This document shows positions 33,457 to 45,149 of a stretch of DNA of 60,555 nt, piece after piece; within the stretch, counting starts at the first letter, position 1, and every line of letters begins with the position of its first letter. The stretch lies in assembly GCA_049999725.1 (NCBI GenBank), contig JBNGIS010011060.1:1-60555 (forward strand), given 5' to 3'. The translations under genes and the position numbers were made by a program. The DNA is from Haplomitrium mnioides. Its lineage: Eukaryota > Marchantiophyta > Haplomitriopsida > Calobryales. Under the pieces are notes generated by a model, which searched no databases, was not told the origin of the DNA, and saw nothing but the letters and a program-made list of their open reading frames with translations.

Positions 33457-33880
33457 TGTAATAGTATAAGCATAAGGTTGTGCTATTTATAAGAAAATAG
33501 ATAGGAGTGAAGGANNNNNNNNNNTAGGGTAAGATTAGATTACTTGCCTTTGAAGTCACTTTTGGTGAAGATTCACTTTAGATTACTTGCATTTGAAGTC
33601 ACTTTTGGTAGAGAGTCACGTTTAGGGCTGAAATGAGAAGTGACTTGTAAGTGAAGTAAGAGGGATGACACCCTCTTTTCTTGTATAAATAGAAGGGCTT
33701 CTTAGCCCCACTCTTCATTCTAGAGTTCCTCTCAAATCACTTGGGTTCTTTGGTTGCTTGGCTTTTGCTTGCACTCTTGGTCTTAGCTTAGACCTTGAGT
33801 TGCTTTTGGTTGAAAAACTCTATTAGAGTTCACCATGAGTTCTTACTCATTTGGATTTGGTCTATGAGATTCTTTTACAT
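33457..33880 (+). repeat. Solo Gypsy LTR inserted in the Copia relic
   Basis: Runs from TGTAATAGTA to TTCTTTTACA in the opposite orientation to the LTR at 32406-32795. It interrupts the Copia frame between the protease end (IILHIPIV) and the TTTQNLISF segment. Flanking bases TATTG and TGTTG fit a 5-bp target duplication with one change. The N gap is inside it, and a roughly 43-base internal stretch after the gap is duplicated relative to the other LTR. Confidence 0.85.
33515..33524. other. Assembly gap (10 N)
   Basis: Ten N lie inside the solo LTR. Comparison with the other LTR suggests that about 20 bases are missing there. Confidence 0.95.
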
Positions 33881-35080
33881 GTTGCAATATATGTACCTAC
33901 GACCACACAAAACCTTATTAGCTTCGGAGATATCAGAGCTAGTAAACTACATATTCATACTGGTAATCAAGATGCAAAAGAAGTTCTCCATATACTTCAG
34001 AGTGATGATGATAACATATAGGTCAAAGAAATACTTTATTCTCAACCACTAGACCTTTTTGTTATGACCATACAGTAACCTTAAGTACTCAATAGTTATA
34101 CCTCCAATAGCAAGTTTTATCATTAATGAAGCAACCGTGTATGGCATATCCAAGCAAAGTTCTCATAACGCCCAACAATAAATAAAAATATATATAAAAT
34201 TCCCAAATTCCTAAAACAACTTTATGGAAATGTATTTGGCCCTATAGAGCCACCAAGTGAACCATTTCGATTTTTTCTAGTTATAATAGACTACTCAACA
34301 AAATGGTCACACGTATTCTTATTATCTACTAGAAATCTAGTCTTTCCAAGAATCCTAGTAAACATATTGAAATTGATAGCACAATTCTATGAGAACCCAA
34401 TTAAAGTTCTACAAGTTGATGGAGCTGGAGAGTTTACCTCAAAGACAGTTAATGAATTCTGCGATATCTCAAAGATAGAATCTCAGTACTATGTCCCATA
34501 TGTACATTTCTAAAATGGGATAGCATAATCTTTTATCAAGCAATTACAAACAATTGCTCATTCTTTGTTAATACAACGGAATCTACCTCCAACAAGAGGC
34601 CATGCCATACTCCATGCATACTCTCTACTAAAGTACAAACCTTCATCTTTTAATACACTATCCTCTTACTATCTATCATTTGGAATATACTCATATATTT
34701 CCCACATAAGAACTTTTGGTTGTCGGGTCTTAGTACCTATATTTGGTACTAAATGTACAAAGATGGGCCCACAACGTCAAATACATATCGGATTTGACAA
34801 TCCATCAATTATTAGGTTCTTAGGTTTTTAGAACCTTCAATTGGTTACGAATATAAAGCAAGATTTCAAGACTGTCATTTTTATGAAGAGACTTCATGAA
34901 AGAGACATCATGATCAAAAGAGTGTCTCCAAACTATTATGGCATACAAATGCCACTTTTTTGAACAATCCATTTACCCAACAAATTGAAAGAGAAGTTCA
35001 ACTTATTCTGAACCTAAAGAAGAAGATCTTTTTCAACATATTCTGAACCTAAAGAAGACAATAGACAAAGGACCTGATGC

Positions 35081-35280
35081 ATTTATAGACAAATGACAAG
35101 ATGGATTTAGTGATGTAGCTATTTATAGACAAATGACCAAATGGATTTAGTGATGTAGCTATTTATAGACAAATGACCAGATGGATTTAGTGATGTAGCT
35201 ATTTATAGACAAATTACCAGATGGATTTAGTGATGTAGCTATTTATAGACAAATGACCAGATGGATTTAGTGGTGTAGCT
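35081..35280. repeat. 40-bp tandem repeat, five units
   Basis: Five consecutive 40-base units of ATTTATAGACAAATGACCAG followed by ATGGATTTAGTGATGTAGCT differ at one to two positions each. Just upstream, ATTCTGAACCTAAAGAAGA is present twice (about 35007 and 35041). The array marks the end of the repeat-rich block. Confidence 0.95.
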
Positions 35281-36320
35281 ACCATGACATGACTGGTTCA
35301 CATAAGCCTATTTGGGTGGTGAACATGTCCATATGCATGCAAGTTTACACTGTTGGATTGCATGCCCTGCCACCAAATAAATAGTAGAGGATTGGGGTCT
35401 GTTTTCTTCATTAAAACGGCAATACAAAATCTTTGTTGCAGGCCACTATTTTTATCCAAAAGCTCCGGAAGCACAGTCAAAACACGACGGTTCCGTGCTT
35501 TTCTAAACCCGACAACACCAGAATGGGTATACCGCCACCCACCCGTGCCTCCCGCTATGTTGACCGGCAACCGGCTCCCACCAATTGGGAACCCACCACT
35601 GTAGTTCAGTTTCTTGATCCAAAAACACATCGCCGGTCGGTTGAGAGCGATTCGTCCCCTCACGCCTCTCTGAATGTGCCTCTTCCTCCTCTTTTGCTGC
35701 ACGTTTCTGTCGCCCAATCTCTCCAGATGGCAGCGATGGCTTTCAATTCCTCAGGTAGGTGGGGCGTACAATTTGATTTTTTTTCTTCCTCAGCATTCAG
35801 TTTTTTCCTGACTTGCGTCCGCATGACCTTGTCACCCACTGTGATGACCCAGATGGAGGATATGGCGGTCGTGTGTTTCCTTCATGCATTGTTTTAAGGG
35901 GTTGATGGCGGATAGATGTAGTTAGTCCTAGTGTTTCCATTAACGTTGGAAGGATTAGTTGTTCCTTCCGACATGGAAGAATTTCTTACTTGGAGTGGTT
36001 GGATACAGCGGCTCCGTGCAACGTTAGACGCAATATGCTGAAACTGAAACGAAATGCTCGGGTTTCCAGAGCAGGGCACCCGCAGTCCTACCGCAGTTTA
36101 CCCCATTATATGTTTAATGCAATCCGTGTCGCAATTTGGTTGCAATCTCTTCATACTTTTCCTAAATTTTTTGTTCGCTTTCCTCGCAAGGAGTCGAAAT
36201 CTGCCAGGATTGCGTTGGCACATTACGTATGGGGACTATCCTTGGTCCCCCGCCATTAGGTTGCGTCGCAATGTTGGCGAGGAAAACTCCATTGGGGTTG
36301 GCAATTTCTTTGTGAATTCA
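35281..36320 (+). promoter_or_regulatory. Upstream region of the F-box gene
   Basis: Base composition rises to that of the genic part. A short frame ATGGCAGCGATGGCTTTC ending TCCTCAG/GTAGGT (35727-35754) looks like a small first exon with a good donor and may be a spliced 5' leader or alternative N-terminus of the F-box gene. The acceptor is not obvious. No TATA box is clear. Confidence 0.3.
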
Positions 36321-37448
36321 ATGGCTTTTGGTACGCTAGACACTAAGGATCAAATCCATCTAGACGCAGCCTTGTGGAGTAAACTACCAGACGACATCCT
36401 CGAGCGGATAGTGGCGTGGCTTCCACTTCCCAGTTTCTCCAGACTCCGGACCGTCTGCAGAAGGTGGAACTCTTTCCCTCTTTGCAACAGCTTCCTCGAG
36501 ATATATTCTGAAGTTCCCTCCAAGACGCCACACCTTCTCATGTGTGCAGACAGCACATGCAAGGAGCAACATGCCTACAACCCAGTCTTGGATAAGTGGT
36601 ATACAATGTCTCTCGATTTCCTTCCTCATCAAGTGAATTTCACCGTGGCAGCAGCAGCTGGAGGGCTTCTGTGTTTGATTAACGTGAGAAGTTATCACTC
36701 GAGTGTTCTATATGTGTGCAATCCCATCACAAAGACCTGGCGAGAGTTGCCTCCAATGCTGCGGAATCGAATTCCTATCATTGTCTCAATGGTAGTGAAT
36801 AGGAGATCCAAATCATACAAACTGATAGTAGTAGGGAATTACCGAGAGAATGGGAATCGGACAACCGAGGTTTACGATTCCACGAAAAATTCCTGGGAAT
36901 GCTCGAGTTCTGTACCTAGGGAAGCTCAAGTAGCCTTGGGATCAGGAACTGCGCTCTGTAACGGAACATTGTATTGCCCCACTGACTGGCCGGACGGTTT
37001 GTTGGCCTACAACTTGGAAGACGATTTTTGGAGCATTTTTCGAGCCCCCATGCCTAGTTGCCTTATGTTCCCATATCTGGTGGAATGTGAAGGCCAACTG
37101 GTAATGGTTGGGGAAGTGAGGAAGCGAGGGATCCGAAGTATCGGTGTTTGGAAACTCGAAATTGTGACCAAGAAAGAGAGGAATCGCCCAACAACAAGTG
37201 AGTGGAAAGAAACGGGCCGAATGCCAGATGATTTTTTCGAGAAGTTTCGGGAGGTTTCTTACATAAGCTTCAGTTGCTTCGGTCAAGGGGAACTGATTTT
37301 TTTGACAACAAATGACAATCAGAAACGGCTGGTGTACAATTTGTCCAAAAGAACATGGCGATGGCTGCCCACTACACCACTAGTTACTGGAACCAGTGGT
37401 CTTCTTCAGGGTTTTGCATTCGATCCCAGGTTAGATGCTCAAGTCTAG
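36321..37448 (+). CDS. F-box/kelch-repeat protein
   Basis: A single-exon frame of 375 residues. The frame is open further upstream (to 36054), but that part reads like non-coding DNA; I choose ATG at 36321 (MAFGTLDTKDQIHLD), about 20 residues before the F-box. The F-box spans about residues 15-55 (LWSKLPDDILERIVAWLPLP, then RLRTVCRRWNSF). The rest is a kelch-like propeller with VCNPITKTWRELPP, TTEVYDSTKNSWE, LLAYNLEDDFWSI and LVYNLSKRTWRWLP blades. By family such proteins join SCF ubiquitin ligases through SKP1 and recruit a substrate through the propeller. The nearest plant relatives I recall are the HAWAIIAN SKIRT/At5g15710-like group; the exact orthologue is uncertain. Confidence 0.92.
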   Translation: MAFGTLDTKDQIHLDAALWSKLPDDILERIVAWLPLPSFSRLRTVCRRWNSFPLCNSFLEIYSEVPSKTPHLLMCADSTCKEQHAYNPVLDKWYTMSLDFLPHQVNFTVAAAAGGLLCLINVRSYHSSVLYVCNPITKTWRELPPMLRNRIPIIVSMVVNRRSKSYKLIVVGNYRENGNRTTEVYDSTKNSWECSSSVPREAQVALGSGTALCNGTLYCPTDWPDGLLAYNLEDDFWSIFRAPMPSCLMFPYLVECEGQLVMVGEVRKRGIRSIGVWKLEIVTKKERNRPTTSEWKETGRMPDDFFEKFREVSYISFSCFGQGELIFLTTNDNQKRLVYNLSKRTWRWLPTTPLVTGTSGLLQGFAFDPRLDAQV

Positions 37449-38825
37449 GTTCCTGGGCACAACATCAGTAAACTTTGAGCATGACAACACAAATTTCTCT
37501 TCACTGCTGGCAACTTCTCGCTACATTTTTTTGGAAACCACGTTTGTAAGTTACGGTGCCACTATCAGTACGTAAAGAACTTCTGTTGTCAGAGTGATGC
37601 AAAATTTTGGACAAGAGTGGGTTCAATTCTGGACTCATGTTGTCATGCATTGTGATACACATGGATTTTGTAATTTAAAACACTTTCTTAGTACTTCACA
37701 GATGCTCACGGTTCAATCCCAAGATGGATGATATTTATTTACAGAAAAGTAAGAGCCTGGTCCATGAAAGTGGAAGCCCCGAAGGTATTGGATTAGTAAA
37801 ACTGTTAGCACGGTGGAGCTGTGAACTCCCCACCCATCACCCCACCAATTACAGTTGGTGCCATGCTTTTCTTCAGTAATTGGGTTGTTGCAATGTCTGT
37901 CTTCAAATGTACACATGGGTGCAGTGAAGGCGTCCGACTGAGGATCTGAAATGAAACACACATGATACTTTGGTGCTCTGACCTCATAATCCCGGTTGAT
38001 TTCACTAGCTCAGCCTCAGAAGCAGAAGCTAGAAACCTTGATTTTCAGTCTCGAAAGCCATGTCCTCTGAAGCAGTGTTGAAATTCCTCATCCTCATCTC
38101 TTGTACTAAAGAAATTTCGGTGGGTTTTGCGTTCTATGTGATGTAGTTCGCCAAACGTGTGATTGACGAGAGTTACTTAGAAAGCCTTAACAGCCGGAGA
38201 GAGTCATCTTTGAGTCCATTTAATGCGCTTACATCATCATGAGCTTTCCGGCATTCTTCATCTCAGCCTTCATTCTCCAGACCCTCAACTGTCGGAGCAG
38301 CGAAGAAAAGCAATTGGAAGCGCCAGAATTTGGACGTGGTTTCAATGAAGTGGGAATGAGGTCATTGACATCCAATCTATAAAACAAAGGGAATAAAAGG
38401 TGGACAGGGAATGGTGATGAGTTGAGTCATAATAGACGTACAGGTACATCATGCAACGAACAACGAGGTGGTGGGGATCTCATCTCATCATGCTTTCAAC
38501 AGAAACGAATTCATGGTGAAGTCAATTGAGGTGGGGATGTGTCGGTCAAACGAGAGATTCCATTTCTGTAGACGTAGGTAGGTCTTCCAAAGAAAAGACA
38601 ACTGTAGTACATGTAGGTGTTCACAATTGCATCATCACCACTGTGGCAATTCCTGACGCCTCTGTCCCGTTCTTATAATGAGAAAGCAGTTGTGCAGGGG
38701 CCCGCCTGTTTCTTGGTTGAATCCATTCCATTCCTCCATGAAAAGGGGAGGCAATGCAACATCAGACCACCTCCTCGACCAAACACAAGCTCCAGCCTAA
38801 GCAAGCACGTAAGAAAGAAGAGAGA
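37449..38825. other. Intergenic, 3' of the F-box gene
   Basis: No gene supported. The open frames on the minus strand (37713-38005) and plus strand (38617-38829) lack recognisable domains. The first 250 bases are probably the 3' UTR of the F-box gene. Confidence 0.4.
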
Positions 38826-39587
38826 ATGACGAGATATGGAATCGTATGCGTGGCATGCTTCTACGTAGCGATGGTGGGAGGGGAGGTGACGCTACCCGCC
38901 AATTATGGAACGTTTCCACTACAGGACTGTGATTTCTACTTCTCCGGCCACAAAACCATTCCTCCTGTTTTCGGCGCTGAAAATATTTCGTCGCCAAGCA
39001 TTCTAACGAAGTGAGTGTCTACTGACTGACTGGCTATGGCGAGAAGAGTACGGGTGATGGTTTCCATTGATGGATGTATTTCTATTCGTTTGAATTTGAA
39101 TCGCTTGCAGTCAACACAGCACAGCACAGAATGAAAAGATCTGATAAAAGTGGAACATGACAGAGACGACGTAGCACTTCTGAGTGCAGAAAGCAGCAAA
39201 AGGTGCTCGTTTCCGGGTGGTACCGTAAAAGGTTGGAACAGTGTCGCAGTAAGTTGTGGGAGCCATTTCATTGTGAATTCCAACATCCTGACATCAAGCG
39301 GCCGCACCGATCTCCATCTTAAGAGCTTGAATGGGCGCCAAGTGGTGCTGCGTCTGACAAATGTGGAGCTGGAGGGCGGCATGGTTTTGAGACCCGGCGA
39401 TTGTAATCTGGAGTTCCCAGAGCCTAGGCGTTGTGTATCGTTTTTCGTTGGTTCAGATTTGGCTAGCATTTTATCCAGAGCGCTTAATAAGGATCACAGG
39501 AAGAAGCTGAGAAGGATTGACGAAACCATTTTCAAATTCCGCTATGACGCGAACACTCTGCTCAACATGATCTTCCAATTCCTTTGA
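38826..39587 (+). CDS. Hypothetical secreted protein, two exons
   Basis: Possible exon 1, 38826-39010, begins MTRYGIVCVACFYVAMVGG, a good signal-peptide shape, then EVTLPANYGTFPLQDCDFYF. It ends at a strong donor (GAA/GTGAGT). Possible exon 2 starts at 39164 after CATGACAG and stays in frame to the stop at 39587 (DDVALLSAESSKRC, later LEGGMVLRPGDCNLEFPEP, RRIDETIFKFRYD). The better-looking acceptor at 39110 would lead to a stop, so the splice is uncertain. I recognise no family. The antisense frame 38936-39469 is taken as a shadow. Confidence 0.35.
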
Positions 39588-40489
39588 TGAGCAGCGAAGA
39601 CTTCCGTTCCATAGCATCCATTGAGGACCCAACCAACATTATCTATAGTATTATTTATCTGAAACATGCATTGCATTCGAAAGCACAGTTCGTAACATTG
39701 CATGCGAGTCCAATTCTTCCATGTTTGAACGCTTACATCTCTTTTTCGGCTAAAAATGCAGTTCTTATTTTCTCACCCTTCAATGCATGTTAACTTCAAC
39801 TTCACTCACGAAATAATAGACCACGACTGACTTCAAGTGCGAGGCTCGTCTATTTTTCATGATCAGTGGCGGTGGCGAAAATCAGAATTTTACATAATTG
39901 CTATGGAGAAACATACCAACAAGGCACTAGCGCTACCACTCGCATTCTCTCTCACCTGATATGATTACAAGAAGTGTAGTAAATAAACGCCCGGTTTCTG
40001 CTTACAAAAGGCAATCGATCCCTCATGTACAGGAGTATATGCTCATGTTCCAACTGCTTACCCACAGAAAGTGAAATCAGACTCTGCAGAAGAGGAGAAA
40101 GTGTCTGAAAAACTGTTTGATCCGTTGTGAAAGTTATACTTTTCTTGCTTCAAAGCGTTCCAAGTGCCTTTTGCAGTTGGGCGCTGAAACATTCCTTCGT
40201 GAGATTTGGTCGGTGGGGGAATAATCTTCGCAGCCAAGTTCGTTTAGTCGCCCACGGAGTAGACACACTTCTGCGCGAAGAGGATGCACAACATCTGTCG
40301 AAGACGGTCTCTGATTACCAAGCAATTTCCGAAAATCTCGGTAGGTTTTGATCGGAGTCCTTGGATGATGCAATTGTTGCGTCCTTCCACTCGCTCAGGT
40401 TCCCATCCATATAAACAAAAGGTAGTGTGAACACTCATGGTACAAATTGTACCAAGAGCATCCAATCTTGGCATCACGATATTCACGTG
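39588..40489. other. Intergenic / 3' UTR of the BTB gene
   Basis: No gene seen. The part next to 40489 probably holds the 3' UTR of the minus-strand BTB gene. Short overlapping frames on both strands have no domain. Confidence 0.4.
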
Positions 40490-43400
40490 TCACAAGAAGC
40501 ATCCAGATATGGCGTTCGAGCCACCATCCTCTTCTTGGTTTGGTTTCACGAACATTCTTCTCCACCAAACCTCGAACGCCTTTTGCAAATTCGGGCAATC
40601 ATCTCCAGAATTTGAGAAACGATCAAACCATGTCAGTAATATGGTCTGCTGCTGCTGGAGAGGAAGGGTGGAAATGGTTTGACTAATGCCTTCTTCCACC
40701 ACCTTTTTGTCGAGAACTTTACAACAACGCTGCATCCACCCAAAATCCTCCACGAGGGGCTGCAACCATGTCTGTAGGAGTAAGTATCTGATATCCTTGG
40801 AGCAGATAACCTGACCTTTCCCGATGGCTATGCAGAACCGGGCCGTGAGCCTGCTGACTTCATACCGATACATGATAGGCGCCTTGAGGTGCAAAGTAGC
40901 AAGCTCAGATTGGTATGCCCAAATGCGGACTAGGTCGTCTGCTATCCTGCGATCAATCAAGATGTCAACAAGCCAATGTAGATTATCCGCCTGTCGTGCT
41001 ATCTGGGCGATAAGAGAACCTCTGTCATCTGCATTTTTCCTTGAGAAGTCGTTGCTCGTTGTTTGCATGAACAAGTGCACAAGAGAGTCGAGGCAGTTCT
41101 GACATGCACGATACAAACTTTCCTTACTAAGGTCGAAATGATCTTTGTTCGGTGACATGTTCTCGCGGAGCATTCTCGACACCAATGCTTTCATCTCTCT
41201 CCTTGCCTTCTCGTCAGTACCCTTAGTTACAGAATCCAACAGCCGTACAATAATATCTTCAGAGTTGGAGTTGTCTACGACAGAACATCTTTTCAGCACT
41301 TCTCCTGCTCCCACGCTTTCGAGTTGGAGCTGTGTTATTAACGATGTCACCTTTTCCTCTTCGTCCTCAGCCCAAGGAACCGCCTCCAAAAACTCCAAGC
41401 AGGCCACTACGCCAGCTTCGAACACAATGGCTGCAGATACCTGATCAAACAAAAATCCCAACGGTGTAAAGAGCAAGATTGGCAGATCGCACTTAAGACG
41501 AAAGCTTGGCAACCACACAAGTAACATTATGATAGATAAACTTTGACGACAAAACACCTTCACCAACGATTTCTTTCTATAGCGTTATCCTTAACTTTCC
41601 ACATCGAGCCGAGGCTCCGCACTCTATCAAATTTGCACCACTTGCTCCTTACAATTGCGCAAAGAACCCGGCGGGGAAAAAACCACGGCAGAAGATTTTT
41701 CGGCAGTATTGGTGCTTTGCGTCTTCTTCCATGGGATTCCCCGCATGCAGCGCATGGAGAAACATTTAAAAACTTGCTGCGCGATTTTAAATCCGATTGT
41801 CATTGGCCATTTGACAGCAATAAAGTGGAAATGTATCTCAGGTTCAGTCATTCGAAACCTGGGGCATTCTACCTACGAGATTGCCATACAGCTACGATAG
41901 GTTTGGTCTGCTTGTGGTCAATGAAGAAGGCGGTTCTGTCCTCCCCCAAGGTCATATATTCGTTGCCACACGAACCACCAAAATGGAACAAAAGAAAAGG
42001 CAAGAAATGTGGAGCGTAGGAGTAGATTTCCTCAGGAGGATACCTACCGTAGACTCCTGTACCTGCAGCTCGAACTTTGAAACAAACGCTACCTGCTTCG
42101 CAAGGACGAAGCATGGAATGCCCAAGGACTAGACGGGCCGGACGTTCTCACGAGCCAGCCACCAATTCCACTCGTGCTTGTAGACCTTAGGGCCAGGTGC
42201 GCAAGCCGTAGGTGGGCCTCTTGGAGTAGCCAGAGGGGCAAACGAACAAGCTGGGCAAGCTCCATGACAGCTCGTCCACCATTGTCATTTTCACATACAA
42301 CTGAGGTTCTGGGACCCTCGTGAAATGTGGTCTTCGTAAGGGGCGCCCGAATTGAGAGACAGAAACAGGAGCCCGCAAATGGCAACGCCTTCATTGCTCA
42401 AAGAGCAAGAAAGGCAAAAATGAGTCCCAAAAGTCCCAATGCCTTCGCGGTAAACACGTCCGGTGTGTGATGAATCGCTCAAATGAACCACGGGACGTTT
42501 CAGAAAGTGAGGTGCACCGCAGCACCCAAGCTTTGAGTGTTCAGAAATCTTGACAGAGGATAGCTCACAGGCCAGGGACTCAGCTGAGGCCACGTTTCTG
42601 GGCAACACAGTCCTACCTAGAACAACCACAATGCCACAAACAGCACAAATGAGTTACACTACTATTGTGTTGAGTGTCGCACCTTGAGAATGCCGAGAAC
42701 TCGCATCACCGTTTCTTTCATGAGATTACGCTTCATGTCGCAGCTGTACATGAGACGAAGAGTTTCCAAATACAACTCGACATCCTCACAATCGGAAACC
42801 TCTACTAAATGTGGTATAGTTCGTTGTTGTTTGGACCATCTGTCCGAGAGCTTTGCACCGAAGAACCTACTGTTAGCCACCAGAACGTGCCTGTGAACAC
42901 TTACTGTTACACTGTAGCCATCCTTGCTACTCAATGTCAGCTTCAGGTCACTCGAAGCTGAGTCGTTGAATTGATTCCCTGGGCTGGAGCCTCCCAGAAT
43001 TCCACTCACTTTGTCCTGGAGCAAAATTTGTTGACCCGCATGAGGCACAGCGGAAATGTGCTGGGCTGGTAGTGAATCTATTATATAATTGGTCCTGGGT
43101 GCGGATTCTTGGTCGTGAGCCATCATCTCGAATAACGTAGGAGAAGTGTTACTTTTCATTCTGTCTGCCGGCGGAGAGGCTATGCCAACCCGCAGATTGG
43201 AGAAGGAGGTGAACGAGGGCTGAGGCATAATTGTGGGAGAGCCGGCAGGGTTCTCAACGGAACTCTGTTCCACGAGAGGGGATACCTTTCCCGGCGAAAG
43301 GCGAGGCCGGAATGGCGAAGAAGGACGCAACTCCAATCCTTCAGCTAAGCTGCTGAATTTCTTCCCAACAACGTTCTCGCCAGCTTTCAGCTCCAGAGGT

Positions 43401-43756
43401 CGATTTTCTCCAACAGACCTAATATCCGCAGATCGCAAATCCCCAGGTTTCAGAAGATGCTCAACGGACCTACAGTCTATGGCGGATTTGATCTCTTTAC
43501 TGTGCTCTCCCGCACTCTTGGTCTTGGAGTCTGAATGCTTCCCGGTCGAACGCCGTGATATCGTGGGAGGAGACACAGCCGACGGCCTGCTCATACACCC
43601 GCACCACGAACTCTCTTTGCGCTGGATGCTGGAGATTTCTTTGGCTTCTTTCCGAGCTGCTGCTGCTGCTGCTCCACGACCTTCTCTCTCCGAGGAACGA
43701 GCGTCCACTGACACCGAGCGTTCACGAGGAGGAGCAGGCGACCTTGTGACGGCCAT
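40490..43756 (-). CDS. BTB/POZ domain protein (plant At1g63850/At3g05675-like)
   Basis: Two exons on the minus strand: 43756-42683 and 41440-40490, 674 residues. The donor CTCAAG/GTGCGA and acceptor TGATCAG/GTATCT join in phase 0, giving ILK-VSAAIVFEAGVVACLEFL, which matches the conserved run of this plant family. The N-terminal 270 residues are Ser/Pro/Arg-rich and low in order. The BTB fold is at about 272-358 (LKLTLSSKDGYSVTVSVHRH, FFGAKLSDRW). The C-terminal part is the plant-specific helical region (LEAVPWAEDEEEKV, ending AFEVWWRRMFVKP). By family, BTB proteins serve as substrate adaptors of CUL3 ubiquitin ligases; for this subgroup that is not established. The 1.24-kb intron has only shadow frames. 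Confidence 0.9.
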
Positions 43757-43799
43757 GAGGCACTGGTGCCCTCCCTCGCTCCCTCCCTCCCTCGCCCCG

Positions 43800-44005
43800 T
43801 CCTCTCAAATGCCAACACTAAAGCTGCGATTCACACCCTGCTGCATTCCTCTGCATCATAACGCTCCCTTCCTTTCCTTCCCTTCCCTTCCCTTCCCCGA
43901 GATGCTCCCGGGAATGTAGCCCATTCCCTTTACCTTGGGTGAAAACTTATTCCCCATGCATGCCCATCCATCTATACATACATACATGCATGCATGCATG
44001 TATGG
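43800..44005. promoter_or_regulatory. Promoter / 5' UTR of the BTB gene with pyrimidine tract and CATG microsatellite
   Basis: Immediately upstream of the BTB start is a CCTTCC-rich run (43863-43898, a GA tract on the gene's own strand), followed by an ACATACATGCATGCATGC microsatellite at about 43977-44000. GA/CT tracts near start sites are common in plant promoters. No TATA box is clear. Confidence 0.4.
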
Positions 44006-44601
44006 TGCTCTGACAAGAGTGTTGGAGTTTTGCTGCCTGTACAGTATGGCGATGGCATGGGAAAGGCATGACCCATCCATTTAATGTGTCCATAATGGCC
44101 TTTAATCACCCCAGACAAGTATATTTTCACCCTCAGTAACTCCTCAGTCAACATACTTTCCTTTTCATTCGGGGGATGTATTTAACGCTATCTTTTACTT
44201 CTGTACGTCTCTATGCCGTCACCGTCGCCGCAGGTACAAAATACGACGGTCCCTCGTCCTTCTTAACTTCGATATTATCGACTCCCACAACAAAAAAACA
44301 GGCCATGAAATGTTCACTTTTCGCACTTTTCTTGTTATACATTCCGAGACATTTACTCTTGTTTGTGCACAGCTTTTTGTTTGCCTACAAGGCTCACGTT
44401 CAGTACAGGACATAAGAGTACAAGATTACCGTGTCAATGCCTACTTTCCAAGATGGCCTAGAGAAATGTGAGCTCAACTTTGGGAACGATGTGTTCGACA
44501 CACGGTTTCTTGAGTACCAATCCAAATGATAAAACAAAATCTACGGTAACAGCACTTTGTGATGAGAGTCAAAGAGCCTCAAGATAGCGAGAACAATTTA
44601 C

Positions 44602-45099
44602 TTGAATTTCTTAAAGCGTGTGCTGCGTTGGCCGACGGCTACTACGAAGACAACCAGCGTAACCAAGGTGCATAACAGCATGAACATTGTCTATACAATC
44701 CCATGGTTGCTCTCCATTTGGGGGATTTGTACCTGCAGTAGACATGGTGAAACAGTGCATGCAGAAGAAAGAAGAGGAGGAAAACTGAAATCCCAGTTGC
44801 TCTTTTACTCTTCTGACAGCACAAGATTCAATGAGGCAAGTAGAGGAGTGACTGTAGAATGGGCTGAAGAATGGGCTGTTTGTGGGAAGGAATGTTATTA
44901 TTGTACGTCTTCGGTAATGCAATGTAACAGCTTCTCGTACAGTACTGCAGTTTACGTACTACGCTGCTATATCGTAAAATACGTTTCTCATGTATTCTTA
45001 CACTGTACAATCGAATCTTTGAACGACGTCAGTGACGGCGTCGACGGTGCTTGCTGTGGTCTTAGTTCTTGGCGTTATTTGGAGGTCAAGGTTACCTAA
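44602..45099 (+). CDS. Hypothetical 165-residue frame, doubtful
   Basis: An open frame beginning MNFLKRVLRWPTATTKTTSV, with an early hydrophobic stretch (IPWLLSIWGICTC) and a Cys-rich second half. No family recognised, and an antisense frame of 103 residues overlaps it. The region lies between two divergently arranged genes and may be promoter DNA. Confidence 0.15.
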   Translation: MNFLKRVLRWPTATTKTTSVTKVHNSMNIVYTIPWLLSIWGICTCSRHGETVHAEERRGGKLKSQLLFYSSDSTRFNEASRGVTVEWAEEWAVCGKECYYCTSSVMQCNSFSYSTAVYVLRCYIVKYVSHVFLHCTIESLNDVSDGVDGACCGLSSWRYLEVKVT

Positions 45100-45123
45100 G
45101 TACGTCACTACTGATAATTTTAG

Positions 45124-45147
45124 TAGGTTCGGAAGGAACCGAACCTA
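45124..45147. repeat. Small perfect hairpin
   Basis: TAGGTTCGG, a 6-base loop AAGGAA, and CCGAACCTA give a perfect 9-bp stem in intergenic DNA. There is no T-run after it; function unknown. Confidence 0.5.
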
Positions 45148-45149
45148 TC

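Larger units (their letters stand above)
32830..34990 (+). mobile_element. Second Copia relic, split by a solo LTR
   Basis: In the + direction: a CCHC knuckle at about 33060-33100 (CYKCETPSHTHRNY), a protease segment near 33290 (CIVGSGTSHTILQNKIYF, with the usual catalytic Asp changed to Gly), and a TTTQNLISFGDIRAS segment near 33905. These are followed by integrase pieces to about 34830: GPIEPPS-like and KWSHVFLLSTRN, VDGAGEFTS, and an IRTFGCRVLVPIFGTK segment. Many stops. It belongs to a different Copia lineage from the 10-16 kb element. No LTRs found. Confidence 0.8.

Noticed and set aside
36054-36320. N-terminal extension of the F-box protein
   Set aside because: The frame is open, but residues are not protein-like and the F-box normally lies near the N-terminus; the ATG at 36321 fits better.
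38936-39469. 177-residue antisense frame
   Set aside because: It overlaps the sense candidate with the signal peptide and donor, and has no start context or domain.
41543-42132. Plus-strand frames within the BTB intron
   Set aside because: They lie inside a well-defined intron, overlap one another in several frames, and show no domain.
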